Assembly: GCA_022824265.1 (NCBI GenBank) | Contig: JAJEAG010000055.1 | Span: 140,590 to 204,589 of the forward strand | Length of the DNA: 64,000 bases | Reading direction: 5' to 3' | Origin: Candidatus Poribacteria bacterium | GTDB lineage: Bacteria; Poribacteria; WGA-4E; WGA-3G | Part shown: one piece after another, positions 1 through 9,754 of the stretch | How the letters are laid out: each line of letters opens with the position of its first letter | How positions within the stretch are numbered: the stretch's first letter is position 1 | The notes under the pieces: model-generated | The model's input: only the letters and a program-made list of their open reading frames with translations | Databases searched by the model: none | Told to the model about the DNA's origin: nothing | Position numbers and translations under genes: made by a program

Positions 1-1
1 T

Positions 2-226
2 GGCGGTGCTGGTTCCTTCCAAGATATCGTCACTGTTGACCTCAAAAAAGGTGACAACTTGTTGATGATCAAAGTTAGTGAACGTGGCGGCGGATGGGGT
101 ATGTTTGCAGGTATTGGTGCCGATGTAGAAACCGCATACAGACCCGCTGAATCTGATGTTGGCACAGCTGTTGAAGCTGCTGGAAAACTCGTCACAACTT
201 GGGGCAAGTTAAAAGGTGCTAAGTAA
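2..226 (+). CDS. C-terminal end of a carbohydrate-binding-like secreted protein (partial)
   Basis: The reading frame is open from the first complete codon to a TAA at 224-226; the 5' part lies outside the window. The 74 visible residues include a stretch with KKGDNLLMIKVSERGGGWG, the pattern seen at the end of jelly-roll modules in which a strand of the form 'LKKGxNxLLIKV' is followed by 'GGGWGF'. Such modules usually bind sugars or shape extracellular proteins. The last 25 residues are hydrophilic and end in a Lys-rich tail. It is followed by a strong stem-loop, so it is the last gene of its transcript. The jelly-roll reading is by motif only; catalytic modules, if any, are upstream and unseen. 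Confidence 0.6.
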   Translation, partial: GGAGSFQDIVTVDLKKGDNLLMIKVSERGGGWGMFAGIGADVETAYRPAESDVGTAVEAAGKLVTTWGKLKGAK

Positions 227-248
227 CACCATAGATTTGTATCAATTA

Positions 249-282
249 AATAAAGGACAGTGTTATAACACTGTCCTTTATT
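249..282. terminator. Bidirectional terminator hairpin
   Basis: An almost perfect palindrome: the arm AATAAAGGACAGTGTT is followed directly by its complement. The AT-rich ends give a U-run on either strand. It sits between the plus-strand fragment ending at 226 and the minus-strand VWA gene ending at 331, so it probably serves both. Confidence 0.75.
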
Positions 283-330
283 ATTTAATTACTTTACAAA
301 TAATTTCTTCTACAATTATTAGAAATAGCA

Positions 331-3111
331 TTATAATGATCGCGATCTTCTTTTAGCAGCCAACAACCTCGTCATTGCCCCTTCAACAGGTTGTGTTATT
401 TCGGAAACTTCCTCAATTCTAACGTCTTCACGTGATGATACATTTTCCAACTGTGAATAGATTTTTGGATTAGACATCGTGACTGCGCCACCTTTTTTCT
501 CTGTAAGACGAGTTAGGGTTGGGGAAATAACTGCTTCAGATTCTCTTTGAAATTGTGCGCGCAGTTCAGCCAAATACCCACTTGCAATGCTAAACCGACG
601 CAGAATCATCTCCAATACAAACAGCGCAACAGCAATAATTAACAACGTATGAGAAAGTGATTTTCTATGCTCAACTGGGACACCTGCAGCGTTAACTATC
701 TGAGATGGTGTTGGTTCATAAATACCGCCAGTAGATTCAGAAAGCATCTTTAGCAAGTCGTTGTTAACATCAAAATTTGCATACTCAGCAGGATAAGAAA
801 GTGAAAGCGTCTCTGTCCGTTTTTGCACATCACCATCCTTTTTCGCAGTGACAATATATGAACCGCTATCGTCCATCTTGAATGTTCCAGCATACCGTGT
901 TGCACTTTCCTGCTGCATCTCAACAGATAGACTGTTACCATTCGGAGCTGCAACTTGTACCGTATAGGTTGTCGGCGAGGTAAGTTGAGTATCAATGACA
1001 ATATGTCCACTGCCATTACGAGATGAAACAATTAGATCAAAATCAGCACCTGTTCCTTCAGTCGGCAAAGTCCAATTGACAACTTGTCCCCAAAACTTAC
1101 CAAAATTTGACCAAGAAATCCATTCTTTGCTCCATGCAGGTTTGACATCCGATGTCCATGCCACAGATTTTCCCAAACCGTAATTCCAACCCACAAGAAC
1201 TGGTTCATCTTTATGCGATGAGATGAATACTTGTGCTGCCGTTTTCTCTGCCGTTGCAACATATCCGTAAAGGGTAGGCAACGTATCAATACCTTCTAAA
1301 ATTGGTGTTGTTTGGTTAGCAATCTCTGGTAGAAACTGTTCCTGAACAATATAATTCTGTGTTTCTCGGACAGCATCCATCAATACCTTTGGTAGTTCTT
1401 GAACATTCTTTACATGCACCGATCGTCCTATTCCAACGTCTTCAATTTCCTGTAGCAATTTTGTGTCTACATCCCCAATACCAATTACAGTAATACCGAT
1501 GCGTGCATCAGTAACTTCTTTTGCTATCTCAATAAATCCAGAACGGTCCTCACCAGATTTTACGTCCGATAATAGAATAATATGTTTCCGTTTCGCATCG
1601 GCAGTTTTGAGTATCTCTGCCGCCATTTCAATCGCCGATCCCATCGCCATCGTCCCACCAGTCGGTCTAAGTCTTCCAACAGCGTCAATCAGTTTATCAT
1701 GGTCTGAAGTGAAAGGAGAAATTTCTCGTTTATTAACATCAAAACCCAATACAGCCGCCTGATCTTCATCCTCCATATTTCTAATACCCGCGCGTATAGA
1801 CTCAATCGCCAGTTCAATCTTTTTCTGTGGACCAGCGTAATTTGCCATGCTTCCCGATGTATCAATAACAAACACAAGGGCAACAGTTTCTTGTCTTTCA
1901 CGTGGTGTCATATCAACAGGTAGAATCCGTTCCAATGCAGTATCTGAATAACCTCCAGGACCAAATGCTTGGTCACCACCGATAACCACTAACCCGTGTC
2001 CTACGTCACGAATATATGCTTCAATCATATCCAACTGTTCAGACGATAGTGTGTCAACGGAAATATTACTAAGGATCATTACATTATGATGTTGTAGCGC
2101 AACCAGATTTGTCGGTATCTCTGTAGCAGGAATCACATTTACGACAAATCCATTTTCCTCAAGCACATCTTTTAGACTATCCGCATGCTCCAAGTCATCT
2201 TCCACATATAGAACGTTCGGTTTGTCCTGAGTTTGCACCACACCATAAGCTTGATTATTTTCAAGGATTTGGTCATTGATATTTAACTTTAACTGATATG
2301 TATGGGGAAGGTCTTCAAAGACCTGCTGTGTAGGTAATGTTAACACATTTTTACCTTCTTCCACGTCGAATTCAAGATCGGTGATTGGAACATCGTTATG
2401 ATAAAACGTGGCTGACACAGTTGATATACTGCTGTCTGTTTCAACGATTGCCTGAATTGCAAAGGGCTGTCCTTTTCTAACCTTGTTAGGTAGTTGCAGT
2501 TCCTCGACCTGAATCGTATCTTTCACAGTATTTAATGGAATAGTCAAGATTTCAACGTTACTCGCTGCAAACAGCGGCAAATAATCTACTAAATTACCTG
2601 TATTGTGGATTCCATCGCTAAGCAGCACAATCCGTTGTTGGTAATTGTCCGGTAGTAGTTCAAGTGCTCGCTTGAGGGGAGTGAGAATATCAGTACCATC
2701 ACCTGCAGCGGTTGCCTCCAACAAGCTTGAAGTTAATGTCGGTTGATCGCTTACCAACCCCATTTCAATAAAGACTGATGTATCCTGTGCAAAACCCATC
2801 ACTCCAAATTGGTCAGTCGGTTTCAATTTTGCTATAGCAGAATTAATCTGATTGATTGCAATTTCCTGTTGAGACGGGGCAATACTATCGGATGTATCAA
2901 GTAGAAATGCAACCGCAAGACGTTGTTCTCGATGAGTTCGCTGTAGATTTGCCAAGGCAAGAATAACACATAATAGTGCAGCACATCTGAGAAGGAAGGT
3001 AGTACGTCTTCGCCATTTCGCAGCAATGACAGTTGTACGTAACTGAATTAGGTAAAAAATGGGGATTATCGCAAGCAGGAGTAAGAAAAGAGGTGATTGA
3101 AAATCAAACAT
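331..3111 (-). CDS. Membrane protein with two von Willebrand A domains and a GATase-like core
   Basis: This 926-residue protein begins with two hydrophobic segments (about residues 7-22 and 40-55), like the BatA/aerotolerance N-terminal domain. A first VWA domain follows, with MIDAS motif DTSDS at residues 72-76. A GATase1-like region around 300-400 contains VVIGGDQAFGPGGY. A second VWA domain starts with MIDAS DTSGS at 417-421, and a C-terminal membrane helix lies near 840-860. VWA domains bind metal-dependent protein partners; in planctomycete-type bacteria this architecture is common but its function is not established. Both MIDAS motifs are intact, so both domains could bind ligands. The start has only a weak ribosome site. 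It lies about 170 bases upstream-oriented from the Uma2 gene on the same strand, but need not share its transcript. Confidence 0.85.
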   Translation of the reverse strand: MFDFQSPLFLLLLAIIPIFYLIQLRTTVIAAKWRRRTTFLLRCAALLCVILALANLQRTHREQRLAVAFLLDTSDSIAPSQQEIAINQINSAIAKLKPTDQFGVMGFAQDTSVFIEMGLVSDQPTLTSSLLEATAAGDGTDILTPLKRALELLPDNYQQRIVLLSDGIHNTGNLVDYLPLFAASNVEILTIPLNTVKDTIQVEELQLPNKVRKGQPFAIQAIVETDSSISTVSATFYHNDVPITDLEFDVEEGKNVLTLPTQQVFEDLPHTYQLKLNINDQILENNQAYGVVQTQDKPNVLYVEDDLEHADSLKDVLEENGFVVNVIPATEIPTNLVALQHHNVMILSNISVDTLSSEQLDMIEAYIRDVGHGLVVIGGDQAFGPGGYSDTALERILPVDMTPRERQETVALVFVIDTSGSMANYAGPQKKIELAIESIRAGIRNMEDEDQAAVLGFDVNKREISPFTSDHDKLIDAVGRLRPTGGTMAMGSAIEMAAEILKTADAKRKHIILLSDVKSGEDRSGFIEIAKEVTDARIGITVIGIGDVDTKLLQEIEDVGIGRSVHVKNVQELPKVLMDAVRETQNYIVQEQFLPEIANQTTPILEGIDTLPTLYGYVATAEKTAAQVFISSHKDEPVLVGWNYGLGKSVAWTSDVKPAWSKEWISWSNFGKFWGQVVNWTLPTEGTGADFDLIVSSRNGSGHIVIDTQLTSPTTYTVQVAAPNGNSLSVEMQQESATRYAGTFKMDDSGSYIVTAKKDGDVQKRTETLSLSYPAEYANFDVNNDLLKMLSESTGGIYEPTPSQIVNAAGVPVEHRKSLSHTLLIIAVALFVLEMILRRFSIASGYLAELRAQFQRESEAVISPTLTRLTEKKGGAVTMSNPKIYSQLENVSSREDVRIEEVSEITQPVEGAMTRLLAAKRRSRSL

Positions 3112-3280
3112 CTGTTAATTCTATTGATGACCTTCGGAACACTTACGCACTATTAAGAAACCAAATACAGGTTTGCTTATCATCCATTGCTTACTGATTG
3201 ATTTAAGAAACAGAATCAAGATAGGAAAGATGTGAAATAGGATTCCATAACAAATGCAACAACACCGGATTTCAATTATT

Positions 3281-3943
3281 TTATTCTGCTTGAAGGCGTT
3301 CAAGTTTCGATAAAGCCTCGGCAAGTGCCGCTTCAGCATTTTCGGCGCGTATTTCGGCAGTTTCAGCGCGCTCAGAAGGTGTTTGCAACCACTGGGAAGT
3401 ATTTGGATCATATAACCGTAATACATCTTCATGTTCCCCCAACTCCAAACCTAAGACAGTTGAGGGCAGCCGCTCATTTACAAAACTGATCTCTTGATAT
3501 ACGCCATCAATCAGTCGAAATCCGATAAAACTCGGCACAATCTGTCCCATCGGATCGTAGATAAAGTATTCCTTCACCGAAAGTACAGAAGCGTAAAGAT
3601 CTTTTTTCTTACCTATATCGTTAGTAAAAGTACTCGGACTGGCAACTTCCAGCACAAAATCAGGCGTGTTTGCTTCTTCCCATATCAGATAGGTATCCCG
3701 AAGTTTTTTAGCGACACCAAAAACCACAAACACATCAGGGGATATAGACTTTCTGGGGTTACCTTCCTCGTAATACATAAGCAGATTTCCCGATACATAA
3801 ACATCGTCAGCATGTTGGAAATGGTGTTTTAGCATCTGAATATAATCTATCATCTGGTCTCGGTGTCTATCAGTTTCTGCCATAGGTTTACCGTCCGATT
3901 CCGGATAGACTATTGTCGGCGCAGACTGTATCTTTTTCTGCAT
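3281..3943 (-). CDS. Uma2-family PD-(D/E)XK nuclease-like protein
   Basis: The protein has the Uma2 (DUF820) core: SPDVFVVFGV, then DFVLEVASPST, then KKKDLYASVLSVKEYFIYDP. This supplies the Asp, Glu and Lys expected of a PD-(D/E)XK fold. The last 35 residues are an Ala/Glu-rich heptad-like stretch (RAETAEIRAENAEAALAE), probably a coiled coil, as often seen behind Uma2 domains. I start it at the ATG at 3943, because GGGAG lies 8 bases upstream; an in-frame TTG at 3964 has no such signal. Uma2 genes occur in large numbers in cyanobacteria, Chloroflexi and Poribacteria and are thought to be DNA-repair or mobile-element-linked nucleases; the actual role is unknown. Confidence 0.85.
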   Translation of the reverse strand: MQKKIQSAPTIVYPESDGKPMAETDRHRDQMIDYIQMLKHHFQHADDVYVSGNLLMYYEEGNPRKSISPDVFVVFGVAKKLRDTYLIWEEANTPDFVLEVASPSTFTNDIGKKKDLYASVLSVKEYFIYDPMGQIVPSFIGFRLIDGVYQEISFVNERLPSTVLGLELGEHEDVLRLYDPNTSQWLQTPSERAETAEIRAENAEAALAEALSKLERLQAE

Positions 3944-4056
3944 CGTTTCATCTCCCAGTATCAAGTAATATTAATTTAGCGTTGTGTTCTTAAAGTATAT
4001 TACAAAATAGGATTGATGTCAAGATTATGATTGTCGAGATAGCAGGGACCTGACTT

Positions 4057-5760
4057 CTATTGCTTATGCAGTTCCTCAAAATATGCTTCAGCAACTTGGT
4101 GTTCGGCTGTGTGCGTCAACCCATACCGTTTGCACAACGCGATGTATTCAGCGATCAAGTTACGCCGCCGAGTTGGTGCAATTTCACCACCAGCCACCAG
4201 CATCGCTTTATAGACAGGAATAGACGCTTTTTCCACGCGGGCTTTTACCTCAGAATTATCTGCAAGTGCTAACGCTTCTTGGAAATAGTCAAACACACGT
4301 TGTGAACTCTCAGCATCTAAACCAACATCCTCTGGAGATGGGAAACAACGGGGGTGTAGGTTTCGTTCCTCAACGTTATCGTGGAGAAAAGTGATATATT
4401 CCATAATCGCAGGTGCAGCCGCACTGTAATGCAAATGGACAAACTCAGTTAAGACTTCCTGATCATCAAGATGTGGATTCCAGATAAGGTGCGAAATTAG
4501 GTAATTTCTAAGATCAGAGAATTCACCCGTTAACCCGTTGCCATTCGCCTGCATGAAAACACCTTTTGCATTATTCTGTAAAAAGTAACGGACGTTTGGT
4601 CCAATACTCCGTAAATTCGGAAACGGCAAATCGTAGAATCGGAAATTGGTATTGTAATTCCAAATCCAGATGTCATTACAGATTTTCCCCCACGCGTTCG
4701 TATCCGCACAAAATGCTTGATTTTGTTCACAGTCTAGGTTGTCAATGGCATGGAGTGTACAGCATTCAATACTACATAATTGAATCTGCACATTATGACG
4801 AGGTTTAACTGTCTTGGGAGGTTTGCGAGTATACCAATAGGCAAGCGTTCCGATTTTGACATCGGGATATGCTTTTTCAATACGTTCCGCAACTGTATTA
4901 ACGAAAGTCAACTGTGAACCCATCGGTGTGCCTTCTGCCTCATTTAGTTCCTCACACTGTTCACATCGGCAGTAGGCAGCAGTATCTGCTTGGCTAACGC
5001 TAATATTTGCAACATTGGGATTATCGGCAAGTCGTTGAATTGCTGTCTCAGAAGCCACCTCAATCACTTCAGGATTGGTGACACATAGTTGTGGACCACC
5101 ACCGTGCGTATTTGTATCACGTTTTCCATCAACTAATGCGTAATATTCTGGATGACTTTCACCGTACGTGCCATACGGGACAAGCACATGGAACGAATGG
5201 TTGATAAGTTGTTGGCGAGTTTTCCCACCAAGTTTCTCAGCATCCGTGACAGTATTCACTTTACGTTTTGCAGCAAATTCTGGTTCGTTTGAATTTTCGC
5301 GGTAGTAACTCCATCGAAATGAAAACGGGGGTTTGTATGAATAACTACCGCAAGGGATCGTCAACTCTGCAACTATTGGAATATAGGTATGGTCAGTGGT
5401 TAAAAACCGAATGCCGACCAATTCCTCAAGGAACTGATATACAGCATAAAGTACACCGCGTGTTGCACCACCACTGATATGTATCCGTTCCTTTTCAACA
5501 GTGATACGGATTTCTTCATCGTCCACCGTATCAGACACGCTGATAGATACCTGTCCATCATTGTTGGCTGTGTTTTCGTCTGATGTTCCAAGCGGTAACG
5601 CTAATAAAGCGGCTTGATTAAACCATTTTTGAAATTCTTCGGAGGCATATCTTTCTGTTTCTGTAGCATCATCAGAGACGACAATACGCCAATTCCGCAT
5701 CGTTGAGACCAGCAAATCCCCGCCAGATAATTGAAACTTGAGTGTCTTGATAGCTGACAT
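4057..5760 (-). CDS. DUF4838 domain protein (glycoside-hydrolase-like)
   Basis: A 567-residue protein with the DUF4838 layout. An N-terminal alpha/beta domain resembles the non-catalytic domain of family 20 and 67 glycosidases (YASEEFQKWFNQ; GATRGVLYAVYQFLEE near residue 100-120). A barrel-like region then contains VSQADTAAYCRCEQCEEL, where three Cys and the neighbouring acidic residues are typical of the family. No signal peptide is visible, so it looks cytoplasmic. AAGGAGAG lies 4 bases before the ATG. It is 36 bases downstream of the MFS symporter gene on the same strand, which suggests uptake and breakdown of a sugar-like compound. Family membership is clear; substrate and catalytic activity are inference. 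Confidence 0.8.
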   Translation of the reverse strand: MSAIKTLKFQLSGGDLLVSTMRNWRIVVSDDATETERYASEEFQKWFNQAALLALPLGTSDENTANNDGQVSISVSDTVDDEEIRITVEKERIHISGGATRGVLYAVYQFLEELVGIRFLTTDHTYIPIVAELTIPCGSYSYKPPFSFRWSYYRENSNEPEFAAKRKVNTVTDAEKLGGKTRQQLINHSFHVLVPYGTYGESHPEYYALVDGKRDTNTHGGGPQLCVTNPEVIEVASETAIQRLADNPNVANISVSQADTAAYCRCEQCEELNEAEGTPMGSQLTFVNTVAERIEKAYPDVKIGTLAYWYTRKPPKTVKPRHNVQIQLCSIECCTLHAIDNLDCEQNQAFCADTNAWGKICNDIWIWNYNTNFRFYDLPFPNLRSIGPNVRYFLQNNAKGVFMQANGNGLTGEFSDLRNYLISHLIWNPHLDDQEVLTEFVHLHYSAAAPAIMEYITFLHDNVEERNLHPRCFPSPEDVGLDAESSQRVFDYFQEALALADNSEVKARVEKASIPVYKAMLVAGGEIAPTRRRNLIAEYIALCKRYGLTHTAEHQVAEAYFEELHKQ

Positions 5761-5796
5761 AATTCTCTCCTTGATTCTGTCTGGTAACTTGTCTTA

Positions 5797-7038
5797 TTAC
5801 TCAGAATCCACATCCTCTTGATATTTCCGTTCATTAAACAATATAAAGAAAACTATCGCTGCAACAACTGTTAAGACGATAGGCACCATAAAGATTTTCG
5901 ACCAAGCGTGTCCACCATCTGGGTATGCGAAGTAATCATGCAAGCGTCCACTTACAATATGTCCAACAAGCATACCGAGTCCGTTGGTGAAAAAGAGGAG
6001 TAATGCCTGTGAACTTGCGCGGATATCCTTCGGACTAAGTCGTTCAATTGCAATCATCCCTCCAACGAAAAAGAAGGAATAACATATACCGTGTAATGTC
6101 TGCGAACCTACAACCAACCATACCGGTTCACCTATTGCGAAGATAGCGTAACGCACTGGCCACGCGAGAATACCTAAAAAGATTGTGACCCGCATCCCAA
6201 AACGGCGTAGACATGGAAATAGCAACAGCATGAGTACGACTTCTGCAACCTGTCCAAGACTCATAGCGAAATTCGCACTACTCGGTGCTAACCCGACTCC
6301 GTGCTCTGCCTCAGTCAAAAACAGATAGGTCAAATTATAATAGAACGGTAATTCAATAGCAACAAGGAATGAGATAAACAGAAGCACGGCAAAATTCCGA
6401 TTTGAGGTAAGGGAAAATGCCTCGAGAAACGCATAAGGATTTTTTGCCTCTTTGCTTGGTGGTGTGTTCGGTAAGGTTAGACAATAAATACCCATTATGA
6501 AAGAAATGATAGCTCCAAAAAGCAGACAATCCCCAACGTGAGGTAGTGTCGAATCTTGTATTTCCCAATATCTGAGATACCAACTCAATCCCCAATTGAT
6601 AGCAATCCATCCGACCGTTCCGAAAACACGTATATTCCCGAATTTGTCTGAATGTCCCATGTTGTGAAAGGCTATTGAGTTGGTTAGGGCAATAGTGGGC
6701 ATATAAAGGATGGCGTGCAAGAAGATCATCAACCACATCATCTGAAATGTTGTCTGTTTCCATGCAACGAGAAGACAGACACCGCTAAGTATATGTGAAA
6801 TCGCAGCGAAGATTTGGGCAGGCATCAACCGATCAGCAACCCATCCAGCAATGATAGGTGATATAATTGAACCAATAGCAGTCGTTCCAAAGACATAACT
6901 TATCTGTTTGCCTGTGAACTCAAGGTTTGCCATATGTCCTGCAATGAGAACTGCCCATGCACCCCATATCGCGAATTGCAAAAACATCATCCCAGATAGA
7001 CGGAAAAAGGTAAGTGCGTCTGAAGGTCTTTTTGCCAT
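5797..7038 (-). CDS. MFS transporter, nucleoside:H+ symporter-like
   Basis: This hydrophobic protein of about 413 residues has some twelve predicted membrane helices. Its opening RLSGMMFLQFAIWGAWAV and the later GVCLLVAWKQTTF are typical of the NupG/XapB-like Nuc_H_symport branch of the MFS. The ATG at 7038 is preferred because GGAGAG lies 4 bases before it; the in-frame ATG at 7050 overlaps that ribosome site. It would import a nucleoside or small sugar-like substrate with protons. It probably forms a two-gene operon with the DUF4838 protein 36 bases downstream. The exact substrate cannot be told from sequence. Confidence 0.85.
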   Translation of the reverse strand: MAKRPSDALTFFRLSGMMFLQFAIWGAWAVLIAGHMANLEFTGKQISYVFGTTAIGSIISPIIAGWVADRLMPAQIFAAISHILSGVCLLVAWKQTTFQMMWLMIFLHAILYMPTIALTNSIAFHNMGHSDKFGNIRVFGTVGWIAINWGLSWYLRYWEIQDSTLPHVGDCLLFGAIISFIMGIYCLTLPNTPPSKEAKNPYAFLEAFSLTSNRNFAVLLFISFLVAIELPFYYNLTYLFLTEAEHGVGLAPSSANFAMSLGQVAEVVLMLLLFPCLRRFGMRVTIFLGILAWPVRYAIFAIGEPVWLVVGSQTLHGICYSFFFVGGMIAIERLSPKDIRASSQALLLFFTNGLGMLVGHIVSGRLHDYFAYPDGGHAWSKIFMVPIVLTVVAAIVFFILFNERKYQEDVDSE

Positions 7039-7100
7039 AATACTCTCCATATCAATCCACAGTGAGTTGATACTACTATGTAGTTCTGTCTTACATACAC

Positions 7101-8147
7101 CTATATCCAGTTTTCCATCGGTTCAGTTGACTGTACGATATGTGCACCTGCTTCAGCAAATTGCAAAAAAGCTGATTCAGCTGATTCTGTATAGTCCACT
7201 ACATCAGGCACAACAACTGGAGATGTTAAGTCATCCATCAGATAGATTTTCTCTGCCAGGGTTGCATCAGTTCCCTGAATCTCCTCAAGTAGATCGCTCA
7301 CAGTCCACGCAACACAATGGCTTTTTGCCTGTCCTGCGATGATAACACGATCATACGATAACAACATTTGCAGAAAGTCCTTATTCTTTCTATCAATCGG
7401 TTTGCCTTCTGCATCGTTAAGCACTTCTGGTCGCAGGACAGAGTAATTCTCTGTCAACGGATTCTGTCCCTTGGTTTCATAATGTGTTTGACTATTACGA
7501 GCAATTGCGTGAAAAAATATCGCTTCGTCAACAGCAGAAACAACCGCATGTCCAATACCGCCGAGCATAGCATGGTAGGGCCATATCGTTAGCGGATACT
7601 TTCCATCAGCGGTAAGAGTTTTGACATAATGCTCACCATATTCTTTAAGCCACGCATATTGATTAACATTGTCCATCACACTGTCAACGACGGCAGGATT
7701 GACGCGCCATTTACCTATTTCAATATCCTCTTGCGTGATAAGGGTCTGTAGTGGAATGGGGTTCTCACCTGCATCATTAATCCAGAATATCTCATGGAAT
7801 ATCTGCATTGCAGTATGTGTATCCAATGTACAAGCAATTTTACTGATATGGGGTAGGTTGCGATATATAAACTGACATAAACGAATGTTATCTTCAACAG
7901 CACCGTTACCCGATCTACCACCTACGAATAGTTCAAATTCCGGTATACAGAATGTATTTTGCACATCAACAAGCAGCAAGCACGTCCGAATAGAATCCTC
8001 AGATGCGGGGGTGATGTTGTATTGTTGTGCCCATGCACGCGCCTCATGCAGCCGTTCTTGATAAGGTACACGCCATACTTGTTCTACTTGTTCTTGATTA
8101 AAATGCTCAGGAATCGGAATATGTGATGTTGACAGTGTGTCACTCAT
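7101..8147 (-). CDS. Isochorismatase-family cysteine hydrolase (nicotinamidase-related)
   Basis: A 348-residue protein with the alpha/beta fold of cysteine hydrolases. The catalytic Asp lies in LLLVDVQNTF (about residue 80), metal-binding residues in CTLDTHTAMQIFHE, and the nucleophile Cys in AGQAKSHCVAWTVSDL (about residue 280). The family hydrolyses amides such as nicotinamide or vinyl ethers such as isochorismate. At 348 residues it is longer than a typical nicotinamidase (about 200), with an insertion between the metal site and the Cys loop; such long forms occur in planctomycetes and Poribacteria. AAGGA precedes the ATG by 6 bases. The substrate is not assignable. Confidence 0.85.
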   Translation of the reverse strand: MSDTLSTSHIPIPEHFNQEQVEQVWRVPYQERLHEARAWAQQYNITPASEDSIRTCLLLVDVQNTFCIPEFELFVGGRSGNGAVEDNIRLCQFIYRNLPHISKIACTLDTHTAMQIFHEIFWINDAGENPIPLQTLITQEDIEIGKWRVNPAVVDSVMDNVNQYAWLKEYGEHYVKTLTADGKYPLTIWPYHAMLGGIGHAVVSAVDEAIFFHAIARNSQTHYETKGQNPLTENYSVLRPEVLNDAEGKPIDRKNKDFLQMLLSYDRVIIAGQAKSHCVAWTVSDLLEEIQGTDATLAEKIYLMDDLTSPVVVPDVVDYTESAESAFLQFAEAGAHIVQSTEPMENWI

Positions 8148-8531
8148 TTTACATCCTTTTCAGTCTAAATGCGTCTAATGTACAATCATACAATGAAATA
8201 ATGATTTTTTTCTATCTTTTTTACTACGAATTAGTCTAATATGTAACTCAGACTGTGTTCCCGAAAATGGATATAGGTGGGCACTGTTGTCAGTAATCAT
8301 AGAATTGTTGTTATTTTATAGCACCGCAATATTTTTTACAACAAAAAATGGGGTCAAATTGTCTATAGAATAGTAACAAAATAAAGTTAATTACCACTTT
8401 TTGAAAATTAATGAATTCTTTTTGAGAATCTATCGTTATAAAAGTGTTGGGATTCGTACATTTGAAGGGATTTTTGATACTCACCCTTGAAATTGCGTAA
8501 CCTACGTACCAATGAGGTAAACAGTAATAGT
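8148..8531. other. AT-rich divergent intergenic region
   Basis: This stretch separates the minus-strand isochorismatase gene from the plus-strand receiver-like gene, so both promoters should lie here. It is AT-rich with many short A and T runs. I see no repeat, RNA-like fold or convincing -35/-10 pair. An in-frame TTG at 8487 could extend the downstream gene by 15 codons but has no ribosome site. Confidence 0.4.
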
Positions 8532-9146
8532 ATGCGTAGATCAAAAAAGCGACGTCCGGAAATGGAAGAGAAACTTGCCCAAGTTAACAGGCAAGTGCGT
8601 GAGGCACGCGGACGTTTGGGTTGGCAAGTTCGGCAAGCACTCGTACCTCTGAATATTCAAGAGAATAGAGGTTTCTCTAAGTTGCAAGGACAAGTGCTCA
8701 TCATTTCATATCATGAGCCTTTACGAGAGAGAATTAAAGGTGTGCTTGAATCAGAAAATTATCGGTGTGATGTTGCCCAAGGTAGTTCATGGGCAGTCGG
8801 TATGCTTAAGTTGATGAAATATCAACTGATAATTGTTGATTTCACGCGATACCGACGGTCCAACATCTTTACTTATGTCAAAAGGTATCAACCTGGTGTC
8901 AAAATCATCTCAATAGTCCCTGATGAAAGCAGGGCACGTGAATTGATGCGGTTAGGAAGTTATAGTTTCTTAGTCGGACGCAGTTTTGATACAGAACAAC
9001 TACGTACCTGTCTGACAAGTTCATTGAGATTGGGACATAGTGTGTGTTCTTTGCAGTCACAAGGTGAACGATGCAATCGTTCCTGTGTTAACAACTATCA
9101 AACTGAAGATGATTTTTTGGATTTCGATGATATCTCCGAATATTGA
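8532..9146 (+). CDS. Degenerate response-regulator receiver-like protein
   Basis: About 204 residues. A basic, helical N-terminus (RRSKKRRPEMEEKLAQ...) is followed from about residue 55 by an alternating beta/alpha region resembling a CheY receiver: GQVLIISYHEPLRERIK, then LIIVDFTRY, KIISIVPDESRA and SFLVGRSFD. The Asp after strand 3 is kept. The acidic pair after strand 1 is replaced by YHE, and the conserved Lys after strand 5 is missing, so phosphorylation is unlikely. The C-terminus is acidic (DDFLDFDDISEY). It may be an output or scaffold protein rather than a switch. It heads a plus-strand group with the CYTH gene 43 bases downstream. The fold is inferred by pattern; the role is unknown. 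Confidence 0.6.
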   Translation: MRRSKKRRPEMEEKLAQVNRQVREARGRLGWQVRQALVPLNIQENRGFSKLQGQVLIISYHEPLRERIKGVLESENYRCDVAQGSSWAVGMLKLMKYQLIIVDFTRYRRSNIFTYVKRYQPGVKIISIVPDESRARELMRLGSYSFLVGRSFDTEQLRTCLTSSLRLGHSVCSLQSQGERCNRSCVNNYQTEDDFLDFDDISEY

Positions 9147-9189
9147 TCACATTCCAGATTAGAAGTCCAAAGGACATTAATATCATACA

Positions 9190-9723
9190 ATGGCAAAAAA
9201 CTTAGAGTTTAAGGTGCGGTCCGTGTCTCTTGAATCTCTTCTGCCAAAGTTGGCAGATTTGAAGGCGACGCACCGTGATACAATTCATCAAGTGGACACC
9301 TATTTCCAGAATCCGAAAGGCAGGTTGAAATTACGCGAAACAGATGGATCAGATGAAGGGTGGCTCATTTATTATGAACGTCCGAATAGGTTGGAATCTC
9401 GTTATAGCATATATCAACTCAGCAAAATTGATAAACCAACAGAATTAAAAGAACTGTTGACTGCGGCATTAGGTGTAAAGACAATCATAAAAAAACAGAG
9501 ATCGTTGTGGATGTTCAACAATACCAGAATACACTTAGATACCGTTGATGAGTTAGGTGAATTCGTTGAATTAGAAACGGTATTTCAAGGACAAAGCGAA
9601 ACCGATGCAATTGAAGAACATCATCTCGTTAAAACAATACTTGACTTAGACACTGCAGAACCAATTGCAGTTTCATATAGTGAACTGCCTAAACAACAAG
9701 TAAATCTAATAGACACAAATTGA
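9190..9723 (+). CDS. CYTH-domain protein (class IV adenylate cyclase-like)
   Basis: A 177-residue protein that fills a single CYTH domain. The N-terminal LEFKVRS corresponds to the 'IEIKA' metal/phosphate strand of CyaB-type proteins. VDTYFQNPKGRLKLRE and WLIYYERPN form the basic tunnel, and LDTVDELGEFVELETVF supplies the acidic end. CYTH proteins bind triphosphates; members act as adenylate cyclases, thiamine triphosphatases or tripolyphosphatases, and this branch often has no proven activity. It sits between the receiver-like gene and a small basic protein, all plus strand with gaps of about 30-45 bases, so they are probably one operon. Confidence 0.8.
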   Translation: MAKNLEFKVRSVSLESLLPKLADLKATHRDTIHQVDTYFQNPKGRLKLRETDGSDEGWLIYYERPNRLESRYSIYQLSKIDKPTELKELLTAALGVKTIIKKQRSLWMFNNTRIHLDTVDELGEFVELETVFQGQSETDAIEEHHLVKTILDLDTAEPIAVSYSELPKQQVNLIDTN

Positions 9724-9754
9724 ACGGTGCTAACTTTGATCGGAGACTTATATT

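Noticed and set aside
3121..3432. Minus-strand open frame of 103 codons
   Set aside because: Overlaps the Uma2 gene in another frame and has no family features; no separate gene is supported in 3112-3280.
9190..9723. CYTH gene as the cyclase of a Pycsar system serving the TIR protein at 13063
   Set aside because: Pycsar cyclases are a different family that makes cCMP or cUMP and sit next to the effector. This gene is 3.3 kb away on the other strand, with other genes between.
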